A stretch of DNA of 64,000 bases from SIG454 sp045578465 (lineage in GTDB: Bacteria; Bacillota; Clostridia; Monoglobales; Monoglobaceae): assembly GCA_045578465.1 (NCBI GenBank), contig JAZNKJ010000009.1, positions 15,640 to 79,639 of the forward strand, given 5' to 3'. The notes beneath the pieces were generated by a model. That model was not told the origin of the DNA and ran no database searches. It worked only from the letters and a program-made list of their open reading frames with translations. Positions within the stretch are counted from its first letter, which is position 1, and every line of letters starts with the position of its first letter. This document shows, piece by piece, positions 26,678 through 35,346 of the stretch. The position numbers and the translations under genes are program-made.

Positions 26678-28102
26678 TTATTCTTTACCTGACCAACAAT
26701 AAGTGCATAATTTACAAGGCTCAATGCCTATTGCTTCAATAATTCCATCTAAGGATTGGAATTCTAATGAATCAAAGTGAAGCTTCTCGCAAATGGTTTT
26801 GCGGAGGTTTTTACCTCTCTCAGTTTTAGAGTCGCTGTATTCCTCAATGTGTTTAAAACCCTCTTCCCCTTCAAGCTCCATAATAACCTGACGGGCGATA
26901 AGCTCCATATCGCTTGTTGCACGGGAGAAATTAAGGTATTTACAACCGTACATAATAGGCGGACAAGCGGAGCGCATATGAACGGATTTTGCTCCGTTCT
27001 CATAAAGGAAGTCAACGGTTTCTTTAAGCTGAGTTCCTCTAACAATTGAGTCATCAACAAAAAGAAGATTTTTATCGTGGATAAGCTCAGAAACAGGAAT
27101 CTGTTTCATTTTCGCAATCTTGTTTCTGTCCTTCTGGCTTGCAGGAGTAAAACTCTTCTGCCAGGTTGGAGTATATTTTATAAAAGGTCTTGCAAAAGGA
27201 ATGTGGCTCTTGTTTGCATAGCCGATTGCGTGAGGAGTTCCCGAGTCGGGCACTCCGCAGGCATAATCAATACCTTCCGTAAGTCCTGCCTCCATATCGC
27301 TCTCTGCCATAATCTCGCCGTTTTTGCATCTCATAGTTTCTACATTTATTCCCTCATAGACTGAGGTCGGATAGCCATAATAAGACCAGAGGAAAGCGCA
27401 CATTCTCATTTCCTCTCCCGGAGGGGCAAGAACCGTGCAGCTGTCTGCCGTAAGCTCAACGATTTCCCCCGGTCCAAGCTCCTTAAAATCGTCATAGCCA
27501 AGCTTTTTATAAGCAAAATCCTCAAAGGAAACGCAAAATCCGTCTTCGTTTTTCCCAATCAGAACAGGAATTCTTCCAAGACGGTCGCGGGCCGCAATAA
27601 TATTTCCGTCATCTTTTAAAATAAGGATTGATGCGGTTCCGTCAATAACGCTTTGAGCAAATTTAATACCCTCGGCAAAGGAATCCTTTTGGTTAATTAA
27701 AGAGGCCACAAGCTCTGTGGAGTTTACCTTTCCTCCTGTCATAACGCTGAAATGTCCTCCGTCTGTTAAGAGATACTTTTTAATAAGCTCCTCGGAGTTA
27801 TTGATAAGACCAATTGTTGAAATGGCATAAGAGCCAATGTTAGAACGGATTAAAAGAGGTTGCGGGTCGCTGTCGCTTATACAGCCGATAGCACTCTTTC
27901 CCTGCATCTCTTCAAAAACCTTAGCAAATTTTGTTCTAAAAGGTGCATTTTCGATATTATGAATGTCTCTTTGGAGACCAACTTTATCGCAAACCGCCGC
28001 CATTCCGCCTCGGCGTGTGCCTAAATGGGAATGATAGTCCGTGCCGAAAAAGACATCGGAGATTGCGTCGTGCTTACTTACTGTTCCAAAAAATCCTCCC
28101 AT
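26678..28102 (-). CDS. purF: Amidophosphoribosyltransferase lacking the N-terminal cysteine
   Basis: First committed step: PRPP plus an amino donor gives phosphoribosylamine. 474 residues. The PRTase half is well conserved, with the PRPP loop LLFVDDSIVRGTQLKETV near 345-362, GIDYACGVPDSGTPHAIGYA and C-terminal PCKLCTYCWSGKE. The glutaminase half is altered. Canonical PurF exposes Cys1 (CGIxG) after processing, but this protein starts MGGFFGTVSKHDA with no nearby cysteine. The usual AHNGNLxN oxyanion-hole block reads STIGLINN. Similar Cys-less PurF forms exist in clostridia as far as I recall. If no other PurF exists, the enzyme may use free ammonia or another donor. Confidence 0.92.
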   Translation of the reverse strand: MGGFFGTVSKHDAISDVFFGTDYHSHLGTRRGGMAAVCDKVGLQRDIHNIENAPFRTKFAKVFEEMQGKSAIGCISDSDPQPLLIRSNIGSYAISTIGLINNSEELIKKYLLTDGGHFSVMTGGKVNSTELVASLINQKDSFAEGIKFAQSVIDGTASILILKDDGNIIAARDRLGRIPVLIGKNEDGFCVSFEDFAYKKLGYDDFKELGPGEIVELTADSCTVLAPPGEEMRMCAFLWSYYGYPTSVYEGINVETMRCKNGEIMAESDMEAGLTEGIDYACGVPDSGTPHAIGYANKSHIPFARPFIKYTPTWQKSFTPASQKDRNKIAKMKQIPVSELIHDKNLLFVDDSIVRGTQLKETVDFLYENGAKSVHMRSACPPIMYGCKYLNFSRATSDMELIARQVIMELEGEEGFKHIEEYSDSKTERGKNLRKTICEKLHFDSLEFQSLDGIIEAIGIEPCKLCTYCWSGKE

Positions 28103-28115
28103 GTTTTACCTCCGT

Positions 28116-28610
28116 TTAGTTGTTGAAATTATCCTCGATTGCTTTGTTTTTCTCCAAAACCTTTTCTGCGGCTTTCCTTCTTGCTTCAATAAGTTTTTCA
28201 GAGAGAGCTTCGTCGGATACCGCAAGAATCTGTATTGCAAGGAGGGCTGCATTAACTGCGCCGTTTATGCCAACAGTTGCAACAGGGATACCCGGGGGCA
28301 TCTGAACTGTTGATAAAAGGGCGTCCATTCCGTCAAGAACGGCTGCTTTAACGGGAATACCGATAACAGGAAGGGTAGTGTTAGCTGCAATTGCTCCTGC
28401 AAGGTGCGCTGCCATTCCCGCAGCGGCAATGATTGCCCCAAAACCATTTTTAATTGCATTTTGAGAAAAGTCCTTTGCCTGCTCGGGTGTTCTGTGAGCA
28501 GAGAAAACATGAACTTCAAAAGGAACACCATATTCCTTTAAAGTATTTATAGCTTTTTCGACCACAGGCAAATCGCTGTCAGAACCCATAATGATACCTA
28601 TTTTTTTCAT
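28116..28610 (-). CDS. purE: N5-CAIR mutase (PurE)
   Basis: Carboxyaminoimidazole ribonucleotide mutase, class I, or AIR carboxylase if no PurK exists; purK is not in this operon. 164 residues, normal. The start KKIGIIMGSDSDLPVVEKA, FSAHRTPEQAKDFSQNA and AAGMAAHLAGAIAANTTLPVIGIP are the PurE signature. ATG 28610 is chosen since GGAGG lies 7 bases upstream; an in-frame GTG at 28625 overlaps it. It is the first gene after the ZTP riboswitch. Confidence 0.96.
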   Translation of the reverse strand: MKKIGIIMGSDSDLPVVEKAINTLKEYGVPFEVHVFSAHRTPEQAKDFSQNAIKNGFGAIIAAAGMAAHLAGAIAANTTLPVIGIPVKAAVLDGMDALLSTVQMPPGIPVATVGINGAVNAALLAIQILAVSDEALSEKLIEARRKAAEKVLEKNKAIEDNFNN

Positions 28611-28640
28611 AATGACAACCTCCACAAGAATTTTAAAAAT

Positions 28641-28765
28641 AAAAAAGGGTAGACAAATCCAATAAATGAATTGTCTGCCCAGACGGTCGGCTTTATATTC
28701 CTTTTGCTCCCACGCGGTTTTCCGCTTCTTCCGTCAGTAACAAAAGGTTATTTCGGTCCTTTTCC
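28641..28765 (-). ncRNA. ZTP (pfl) riboswitch with terminator, purine operon leader
   Basis: Read leftward, the leader shows the pfl aptamer elements in order. TTACTGACGG corresponds to the conserved GUGACUGGCG strand. A short GCGG/CCGC hairpin is followed by GGGAGCA. The 3' signature CCGTCTGGGC ends at 28677. The last GGGC also forms the terminator stem: GGGCAGACAA (28671-28680) pairs with TTGTCTACCC (28647-28656; one mismatch), followed by T's at 28641-28646. Known pfl RNAs bind ZTP/ZMP and antiterminate, turning on purine and folate genes when 10-formyl-THF is short. The operon here (purE to fhs) fits. Exact 5' boundary uncertain. Confidence 0.9.
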
Positions 28766-28811
28766 GCTCTGCATAAAAACTAAGAAAGAACAGACCTTTG
28801 ATACATATATA

Positions 28812-28841
28812 ATTATAACAGTTACAGGGGGTTTTTGTCAA
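28812..28841 (-). promoter_or_regulatory. Sigma-A promoter of purine operon
   Basis: Minus strand: exact TTGACA (28836-28841), 18-bp spacer, exact TATAAT (28812-28817). The start of transcription would fall near 28805, giving a leader of ~195 bases that contains the ZTP riboswitch. Confidence 0.85.
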
Positions 28842-28900
28842 GGAAATTTTGCCGAAAAAAGACGAAATTCCTCATATTATTTGAGCAAGAGGAAAAACAT

Positions 28901-28929
28901 TTGCAATCGTCAAAAAGATATGTTAAAAT
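28901..28929 (+). promoter_or_regulatory. Sigma-A promoter of GH13 gene
   Basis: TTGCAA (28901-28906), 17-bp spacer, TAAAAT (28924-28929), ~30 bp before the start. It is divergent from the purine promoter. Confidence 0.7.
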
Positions 28930-28959
28930 TTATAAAAAGAAAGACATTAAGGAGACGAA

Positions 28960-30837
28960 ATGAAGGCATACTATAATTCAAGAGATTTAAAACATAAAAA
29001 GCCTTTCGGGGCAATGAAAACGGAAAGCTCTGCCGAGTTTTTTATAGAAACGGAGGGCGTTTTTTCCGCGAAATTGCGTCTTTGGTATGACGACAGAGAA
29101 ACCCTTATCCCAATGGAGAAAAAAGAGGGCGGGTTTTCCTGCTGTGTGGCTATGCCAAGAACGGCTCAGCTGGTCTGGTATCATTTTATTTTAGAGACCG
29201 ACGAGGGCTGGAAATTCTATTATGACAACGACGAAAGATTTGGCGGTGTCGGGGCAATAAAAAACTGCCCTGAGGGCCATTCTTATCAGATAACCTTATA
29301 CGATAAGGATTTTAAAACGCCAAAGTGGTTTTATGACGCTGTTATGTATCAGATTTTCCCTGACAGATTTTATAAAGGGGAAGAAAAACCAAAAAAGAGA
29401 GAAGAATATATTCTTCATAAGGATTGGTATGAGCCTTTTACATTCCAGAAGCACCCCTTTGAAAACGGCCCTGCCTGCAACGATTTTTACGGCGGAAATT
29501 TAAAGGGAATTGAGGAAAAACTCCCGTATCTTGCGGATTTGGGCATAAGCGTTATTTATTTAAACCCTATTTTTGACGCCTATTCAAACCATAAATATGA
29601 CACGGCGGACTATACAAAAATTGACCCAATGTTTGGGACGGAAGAGGACTTTAAACGCCTCTGCGAAAAAGCGAAAAAGAGAGGTATCCGCATAATACTT
29701 GACGGCGTTTTCTCTCATACGGGGTCTGACAGCGTTTATTTCAACAAGTATAAAAGCTACGGCGAGGGAGTGGGAGCTTATCAGGACATAAACTCCCCAT
29801 ACAGAAAGTGGTATCAGTTTAAAAATGACGGAAAATATGAAAGCTGGTGGGGTTGCACCAATCTTCCTAATGTAAATGAGACCGAGCCGACATATTTAGA
29901 CCATATTTTAACGGGGGAAGATGCTATAATAAAGAAGTGGCTCCGTCTCGGAGCATCAGGCTGGCGTCTTGATGTGGCTGACGAGCTTCCCGACAGCTTT
30001 ATAAAGACACTTCGCAAAGAGGCGAAAAGCGAAAAAGAGGACTGCGTCATAATCGGCGAGGTCTGGGAAGACGCCTCAAACAAAGTAAGTTACAGCAGCC
30101 AGAGAGAATATCTCTTAGGCGACGAGCTTGACAGCGTTATGAACTATCCTTTTAAGGACAGTATGATTGACTTTATAAAGGGATATATAAACGCTCCTCA
30201 GTTTGAAAAATGCATAATGAAAATCGCGGAAAATTATCCAAAAGAGGTTTTATACAGCCTTATGAATATGGCAGGGACCCATGACACAGCGAGAATTAAA
30301 ACTGTTTTGGGAACAAATGATGACCCGACCTATATGAGTGATGAGGATAAGTGGAATTATTCTCTATGCGGGGACGAGGAAAGAATTGCAACGGAGAGGC
30401 TTATGCTTATGGTGTTTATGCAGATGACCTTCGTTGGCGTTCCGTCGATTTATTACGGAGACGAGGCGGGAATGGAAGGTTTCCGCGACCCGTATAACCG
30501 AAAGCCTTTCCCTTGGAGAAATATAAATGAGGAACTTTTAAGCTATCATAAGGAGCTTATAAAACTCCGAAACGAAAACGACTTTTTAAAAAGGGGGACA
30601 TTCGAGCCTCTTTATGCAAAGGATAAGGTTTTTGTTTATCTTCGCGAGATAAAAGACGGAAAAGATGTTTTCGGGAATAAGGCGAAAAACGGAGCGGGAC
30701 TTTTCATAGTGAACTGTTCAGATGAAATGGCTTATATAAAGACGGAGGAGCTTGGGGAAAAGGCAAAAGAACTTCTGGAAAATGCGGAAGAAATAGCGAT
30801 TTCTCCAAGAAAAACGCGGTTTTTTATTGGAAAATAA
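28960..30837 (+). CDS. Glycoside hydrolase family 13 (amylase/neopullulanase type)
   Basis: A 625-residue cytoplasmic alpha-glucan-active enzyme with no signal peptide. An N-terminal beta-rich domain (~1-120; CBM34-like by position) precedes the (beta/alpha)8 barrel starting MYQIFPDRFYKG. The catalytic residues are D338 in GWRLDVADE, E367 in IIGEVWED and D442 in AGTHDTAR; DGVFSHTG is the first conserved region. The layout fits neopullulanase/cyclomaltodextrinase/maltogenic amylases that act on short maltodextrins. It is upstream of glgB on the same strand but glgB has its own promoter. Exact specificity cannot be read from sequence. Confidence 0.9.
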   Translation: MKAYYNSRDLKHKKPFGAMKTESSAEFFIETEGVFSAKLRLWYDDRETLIPMEKKEGGFSCCVAMPRTAQLVWYHFILETDEGWKFYYDNDERFGGVGAIKNCPEGHSYQITLYDKDFKTPKWFYDAVMYQIFPDRFYKGEEKPKKREEYILHKDWYEPFTFQKHPFENGPACNDFYGGNLKGIEEKLPYLADLGISVIYLNPIFDAYSNHKYDTADYTKIDPMFGTEEDFKRLCEKAKKRGIRIILDGVFSHTGSDSVYFNKYKSYGEGVGAYQDINSPYRKWYQFKNDGKYESWWGCTNLPNVNETEPTYLDHILTGEDAIIKKWLRLGASGWRLDVADELPDSFIKTLRKEAKSEKEDCVIIGEVWEDASNKVSYSSQREYLLGDELDSVMNYPFKDSMIDFIKGYINAPQFEKCIMKIAENYPKEVLYSLMNMAGTHDTARIKTVLGTNDDPTYMSDEDKWNYSLCGDEERIATERLMLMVFMQMTFVGVPSIYYGDEAGMEGFRDPYNRKPFPWRNINEELLSYHKELIKLRNENDFLKRGTFEPLYAKDKVFVYLREIKDGKDVFGNKAKNGAGLFIVNCSDEMAYIKTEELGEKAKELLENAEEIAISPRKTRFFIGK

Positions 30838-30872
30838 CAAAGGAACACGGAATATTTTGGTAAGTATTGGCA

Positions 30873-30901
30873 TAGACAAAGGCAAAAATCTTTGATACAA
30901 T
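30873..30901 (+). promoter_or_regulatory. Sigma-A promoter of glg operon
   Basis: TAGACA (30873-30878), 17-bp spacer, TACAAT (30896-30901). The spacer overlaps the left arm of an inverted repeat (30874-30892). Confidence 0.7.
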
Positions 30902-30949
30902 GAAAATAGTAAAATTATACTGTTTCGTAAAAGGTTTTTGCCTTTGTTA
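30874..30949. repeat. Inverted repeat spanning the glgB promoter (possible operator)
   Basis: The 13-mer ACAAAGGCAAAAA (30876-30888) recurs inverted as TTTTTGCCTTTGT (30935-30947). With two mismatches the arms extend to 19 bp (30874-30892 and 30931-30949). The left arm sits between -35 and -10, so it would not be in the transcript. That favours a protein-binding dyad over an RNA hairpin. Confidence 0.5.
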
Positions 30950-30983
30950 TAGGCAACATTACCAAAACGAAGAGGGAGACACC

Positions 30984-32903
30984 ATGAGAAAAACGAATAA
31001 AGAAGCAAAAGTTAACTATACATCGGAGCCTCTTCTCTATCTTTTTAATCAGGGCAAGCATTATAATCTTTATAAGATGCTGGGTGCCCATAAGGAAAGA
31101 AGAGAAGGTAAAAAGGGCTACCGCTTTGCTGTATGGGCCCCGGAAGCGTCGGCTGTAAGCGTCGTTTGCGACAGTAACGGCTGGGATAAGACCAAAAACC
31201 CTATGGATTTTTATGAAAATCACGGCGTTTGGGAGACCTTTATAGAGGGTATTGAAGAGGGCGAGGTTTATAAGTATCTTATAACAACCCGAAACGGTCA
31301 GGAACTTTATAAGGCAGACCCTATGGCTTTTGCAAGTCAGCTCCGCCCTGAAACCGCATCGGTTACGGCGGATTTGTCTTATAAATGGAACGACGATGAG
31401 TGGCTCTTAAAGAGAGAAAAAACAGAGCCTTATAATAAGCCCATAAACATTTATGAAATGCACTTTGGCTCTTGGAAAACCCATGAGGACGGAAGCTTTT
31501 TAACCTATCGTGAAATGGCGAAAGAGCTTGTTCCCTATATTAAAAAGCAGGGGTATACTCATATTGAGCTTATGCCTCTTGCGGAGTATCCTTTTGACGG
31601 CTCCTGGGGGTATCAGGTAACAGGATATTACAGCGCCACAAGCAGATTCGGCAGCGGCGAAGATTTAAAATATTTTATTGACGAGTGCCACGGCGCAGGG
31701 ATTGGAGTTATAATGGACTGGGTTCCTGCCCATTTCCCAAAAGACAGTCACGGCCTTGCCCGTTTTGACGGAAGCTGTTTATATGAGCATCCCGACAGCA
31801 GACGGGGAGAGCATAAAGAATGGGGAACTTTGGTTTTTGACTGGACAAAAACGGAAATTCATTCATTCCTCATCTCCAATGCAATCTTCTGGCTCAGCGA
31901 ATATCATTTTGACGGTCTCCGCGTTGATGCCGTTTCAAGTATGCTCTATCTTGACTATAACAGAGGGTGGGATTGGCTCCCTAACAAATTCGGGGGTAAG
32001 GAAAATCTCGAAGCCATTGAGTTTTTACAGTCTCTTAATAAAGCGGTTTTTGAAAGATTTCCAAACATCTTAATGATTGCGGAAGAGTCAACTGCCTGGG
32101 GCGGAGTTACAAAACCTGTCCACGAGGGCGGTCTTGGATTTAACTTTAAGTGGAATATGGGCTGGATGAACGACATATTAAGATATATGGCGATGGATCC
32201 ATACTTCCGAGGCTCAAACCATAATCTTATAACATTCTCAATGATGTATGCTTACTCGGAAAACTACATTCTTCCCCTTTCTCACGACGAGGTGGTTCAC
32301 GGCAAGAAGTCTCTCGTTGACAAAATGTACGGGGATTATGAGCAGAAGTTCAAGAGCCTGAGACTTTTATACAGCTTTATGTATGCCCACCCGGGAAAGA
32401 AGATGCTCTTTATGGGCGGAGAGTTTGGCCAGTTTATAGAGTGGCGTTTTGCAGAGGGTCTGGATTGGCTTCTTTTAGACTATGACAGACACGCCCAGAT
32501 GAAAGACTTTACGAGAGATTTAAATAAATTTTATTCTTCTCATAAATCCTTCCACGAAAACGATTCTGACTGGAACGGGTTTAAATGGATTAATGCGGGC
32601 GACAGCGAGCATAGCGTCATAAGCTTTATGAGAATAAGCCGAAGCAAACGAGAAAAAATAATTGCCGTCTTGAACTTTGCGGCGAGAGACCATAAGGAAT
32701 ATTATATCGGTGTTCCCTCAGCAGGGGAATATGAGGTTATCTTCACAACCGATGATATAAAATACGGCGGAGAGGGGAAAATCAAGGGGCCTTTCAAAGC
32801 TGAAAAAGGAAAAACGGGAGATTTTGATTATTATATCAAAGCGGATTTGCCTGCTCTTTCTTCAATGTATCTTAAAAAGTCCGCAAAAAGCAGAAAAGCT
32901 TAA
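30984..32903 (+). CDS. glgB: 1,4-alpha-glucan branching enzyme
   Basis: GH13 enzyme that introduces alpha-1,6 branches into glycogen. 639 residues. ATG 30984 is chosen because GAGGGAGA precedes it; an open frame extends further upstream without such a site. The N-terminal CBM48 (MLGAHKERREGKKGYRFAVWAPEAS, ~30-120) is followed by the barrel. Catalytic D315 is in GLRVDAVSSML, E367 in IAEESTAWGG and D435 in LSHDEVVHGK. It is the first gene of the rightward glgB-glgC-glgD-glgA-glgP set. Confidence 0.97.
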   Translation: MRKTNKEAKVNYTSEPLLYLFNQGKHYNLYKMLGAHKERREGKKGYRFAVWAPEASAVSVVCDSNGWDKTKNPMDFYENHGVWETFIEGIEEGEVYKYLITTRNGQELYKADPMAFASQLRPETASVTADLSYKWNDDEWLLKREKTEPYNKPINIYEMHFGSWKTHEDGSFLTYREMAKELVPYIKKQGYTHIELMPLAEYPFDGSWGYQVTGYYSATSRFGSGEDLKYFIDECHGAGIGVIMDWVPAHFPKDSHGLARFDGSCLYEHPDSRRGEHKEWGTLVFDWTKTEIHSFLISNAIFWLSEYHFDGLRVDAVSSMLYLDYNRGWDWLPNKFGGKENLEAIEFLQSLNKAVFERFPNILMIAEESTAWGGVTKPVHEGGLGFNFKWNMGWMNDILRYMAMDPYFRGSNHNLITFSMMYAYSENYILPLSHDEVVHGKKSLVDKMYGDYEQKFKSLRLLYSFMYAHPGKKMLFMGGEFGQFIEWRFAEGLDWLLLDYDRHAQMKDFTRDLNKFYSSHKSFHENDSDWNGFKWINAGDSEHSVISFMRISRSKREKIIAVLNFAARDHKEYYIGVPSAGEYEVIFTTDDIKYGGEGKIKGPFKAEKGKTGDFDYYIKADLPALSSMYLKKSAKSRKA

Positions 32904-32927
32904 CTTAAATCAATTGGAGGCGTTTTT

Positions 32928-34190
32928 ATGAATTCAAAAGAATGTGTAGCCATGATTTTGGCAGGCGGTCAGGGAAGCCGACTTGGCGCCCTTACAACCA
33001 ATGTTGCAAAGCCTGCTGTGCCTTTTGGAGGAAAATATCGAATTATCGATTTTCCGCTCAGTAATTGCAGCCATTCAGGAATTGACACCGTGGGAGTTTT
33101 AACTCAGTATCAACCCCTTGAACTTAATACTTATATAGGAGGCGGTCAGCCTTGGGACTTAGACAGGCGTAACGGCGGAGTTTATGTTCTCCCCCCTTAT
33201 GTTTCTGCTGAAAAAGGGGAATGGTATAAAGGAACCGCTAACGCAATCTATCAGAACATAGGTTTTATCAGTCAGTTCAACCCTGAATATGTTGTTATTC
33301 TGTCAGGGGACCATATTTATAAAATGGACTACTCTGCTATGCTGAAAGCGCATAAGAAGGCAAAAGCCGATGCAACCATTGCCGTAATTGAAGTGCCTTG
33401 GACAGAAGCTTCAAGATTTGGGATTATGAACACCGACGAGGATATGAATATAGTTGAGTTTGAGGAAAAACCAAAAGAGCCAAAGAGCAACCTGGCTTCA
33501 ATGGGTGTTTATGTTTTCAGCTGGGGACCTCTTAAAAAATATCTTATCGCCGACGAAAATGACGAGACATCTGATAACGATTTCGGGAAAAATATTATCC
33601 CGAAAATGCTTGGCGACGGATTAAAACTTTTCGCTTATCGCTTTGACGGATACTGGAAAGATGTTGGAACTATCCAGAGCCTTTGGGAAGCAAATATGGA
33701 GCTTCTTGACGAGAATCCAAAGTTCAATCTTGATAGCGATAACTGGAAGATTTACAGCAAAAACCCTGTTCTTCCTCCACAGTATATTTCCGAAACAGGA
33801 AAGATTTCAAATAGTTATGTAACCGAGGGCTGTGAAATAAGCGGAACCGTTGAACACAGCGTTATCTCTGCGGGCGTAACCGTTGAAGAGGGCGCGGTTG
33901 TCCGCGACTCCATCATATATGGCGGAGTTCATATTGGTAAAGATGCGGTTATCTATAAATCTGTTATAGGCGGAAACACTTATATTTCATCCGGTGCAAA
34001 AATAGGTTGCACCGATGATGATGCTATTGACAAATATATCAATAAGAAAATCTGCACAGATGACATAACACTCCTTGGTGCAAACATAGTCATAGACGAG
34101 AAGATTAAAATCAAGAGTGGATCAATGGTCGTTAAAAATGTTATGGGTAGCGACAAGAAAACATCTAAGGGACAAAAGGAGGAAAATTAG
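32928..34190 (+). CDS. glgC: Glucose-1-phosphate adenylyltransferase, catalytic subunit
   Basis: Makes ADP-glucose for glycogen synthesis. 420 residues. The nucleotide-binding loop AMILAGGQGSRLGALTTNVAKPAVPFGGKYR starts near residue 8. Catalytic and sugar-binding elements include LSGDHIYKMDY and FEEKPKEPKS. The C-terminal left-handed beta-helix shows hexapeptide-like repeats (SYVTEGCEISGTVEHSVISA). Start behind GGAGG, 24 bp after glgB. It pairs with GlgD next door. Confidence 0.97.
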   Translation: MNSKECVAMILAGGQGSRLGALTTNVAKPAVPFGGKYRIIDFPLSNCSHSGIDTVGVLTQYQPLELNTYIGGGQPWDLDRRNGGVYVLPPYVSAEKGEWYKGTANAIYQNIGFISQFNPEYVVILSGDHIYKMDYSAMLKAHKKAKADATIAVIEVPWTEASRFGIMNTDEDMNIVEFEEKPKEPKSNLASMGVYVFSWGPLKKYLIADENDETSDNDFGKNIIPKMLGDGLKLFAYRFDGYWKDVGTIQSLWEANMELLDENPKFNLDSDNWKIYSKNPVLPPQYISETGKISNSYVTEGCEISGTVEHSVISAGVTVEEGAVVRDSIIYGGVHIGKDAVIYKSVIGGNTYISSGAKIGCTDDDAIDKYINKKICTDDITLLGANIVIDEKIKIKSGSMVVKNVMGSDKKTSKGQKEEN

Positions 34191-34191
34191 T

Positions 34192-35313
34192 ATGCAAAAC
34201 AACACAATGGGACTTATTTTCTCCGAAAATCCGGAGGCTAACTTAGGAATACTCACAAACAAAAGAGCCTTGGCGGCTGTTCCGGTTGGAGGCAGATACA
34301 GAATTATCGATTTCGTGCTCTCAAATATGATAAACTCGGGCATAATCAATATAGGAATGCCAACTGCTGCAAGAACACAGTCTTTAACTGACCACCTTGG
34401 AACAGGCAGAGATTGGGACCTTGACAGAAAAGGAAACGGACTTTTCTTAATCCCTCTTTATGATAGCGATTCAGCATCCATAGGGGGCGTTGGAAACATA
34501 TTCAACTCCTTTGGCTTTTTAAAGAGAGCTAAGCAGGAATATGTTGTGGTAAGCGACTGTAACACAGTCTGCAACATTACTTATGATGAGGTTATGGCAT
34601 TCCATATGGAAAACAACGCAGACATTACTCTCATTTATACGGATGTCCCTGAGCTTTCCGACTCCGATTTAAAGAGACATATATTGCTTGATGTTTCTGA
34701 TGAGGGCAGAGTAACGGATATGCAGATTTATCCTACAATCCAAAAGTCAAACCATTCATATATGCACACCTTTTTAATTAAAAAGGAACTCTTAATGGAG
34801 CTTACAGGGGACTGCGTTTCTCACGGAAAGACAAGTATTTCCAAGGACATTCTTCTTGAAAACCTTTCAAGACTTAATGTTTTAGGCTATAAATTTACAG
34901 GCTATCGCAAAAAGATTGATAGCATTCAGGCATATTTTCAGTTCAATCTTGACCTTCTTAAAAAGGATGTCAGGGACGAACTTTTCGGCAACATTGACAA
35001 CAACAAGATTTTCACAAAGGTAAAGGATATGGTTCCCACAAGATACGGCAAGAACTCTCAGGTTTCAAATTCCTTTATTGCCGACGGTTGCACAATTGAA
35101 GGAACTGTTAAAAACAGTATCATCTTCCGTGGGGTTACAATCGCCGAGGGAGCAACAGTTGAGAATGCGATAATTATGCAGAATTCTCAGATTCTTGAAA
35201 ATTGTCTTGTTGAGAATGCAATCTTTGACAAGGAAGTTGTTTTAGGAAAGGGCAAAAAGCTTGTAGGCCAGGAAACCTATCCTGCTTTGGTTGGTAAGAG
35301 AGTTATTATCTAA
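34192..35313 (+). CDS. glgD: Glucose-1-phosphate adenylyltransferase, GlgD subunit
   Basis: Non-catalytic partner of GlgC in Firmicutes; it forms heteromers that alter activity. 373 residues from ATG 34192, 1 bp after the glgC stop, with AGGAGG upstream. The GlgC-type GGxGSRL loop is absent: the protein begins MGLIFSENPEANLGILTNKR, typical of GlgD. The overall nucleotidyltransferase fold and the C-terminal beta-helix (SFIADGCTIEGTVKNSIIFR) remain. Confidence 0.95.
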   Translation: MQNNTMGLIFSENPEANLGILTNKRALAAVPVGGRYRIIDFVLSNMINSGIINIGMPTAARTQSLTDHLGTGRDWDLDRKGNGLFLIPLYDSDSASIGGVGNIFNSFGFLKRAKQEYVVVSDCNTVCNITYDEVMAFHMENNADITLIYTDVPELSDSDLKRHILLDVSDEGRVTDMQIYPTIQKSNHSYMHTFLIKKELLMELTGDCVSHGKTSISKDILLENLSRLNVLGYKFTGYRKKIDSIQAYFQFNLDLLKKDVRDELFGNIDNNKIFTKVKDMVPTRYGKNSQVSNSFIADGCTIEGTVKNSIIFRGVTIAEGATVENAIIMQNSQILENCLVENAIFDKEVVLGKGKKLVGQETYPALVGKRVII

Positions 35314-35346
35314 CCAAAGGAAAACGCAGAAAGGATTGATGACAAA

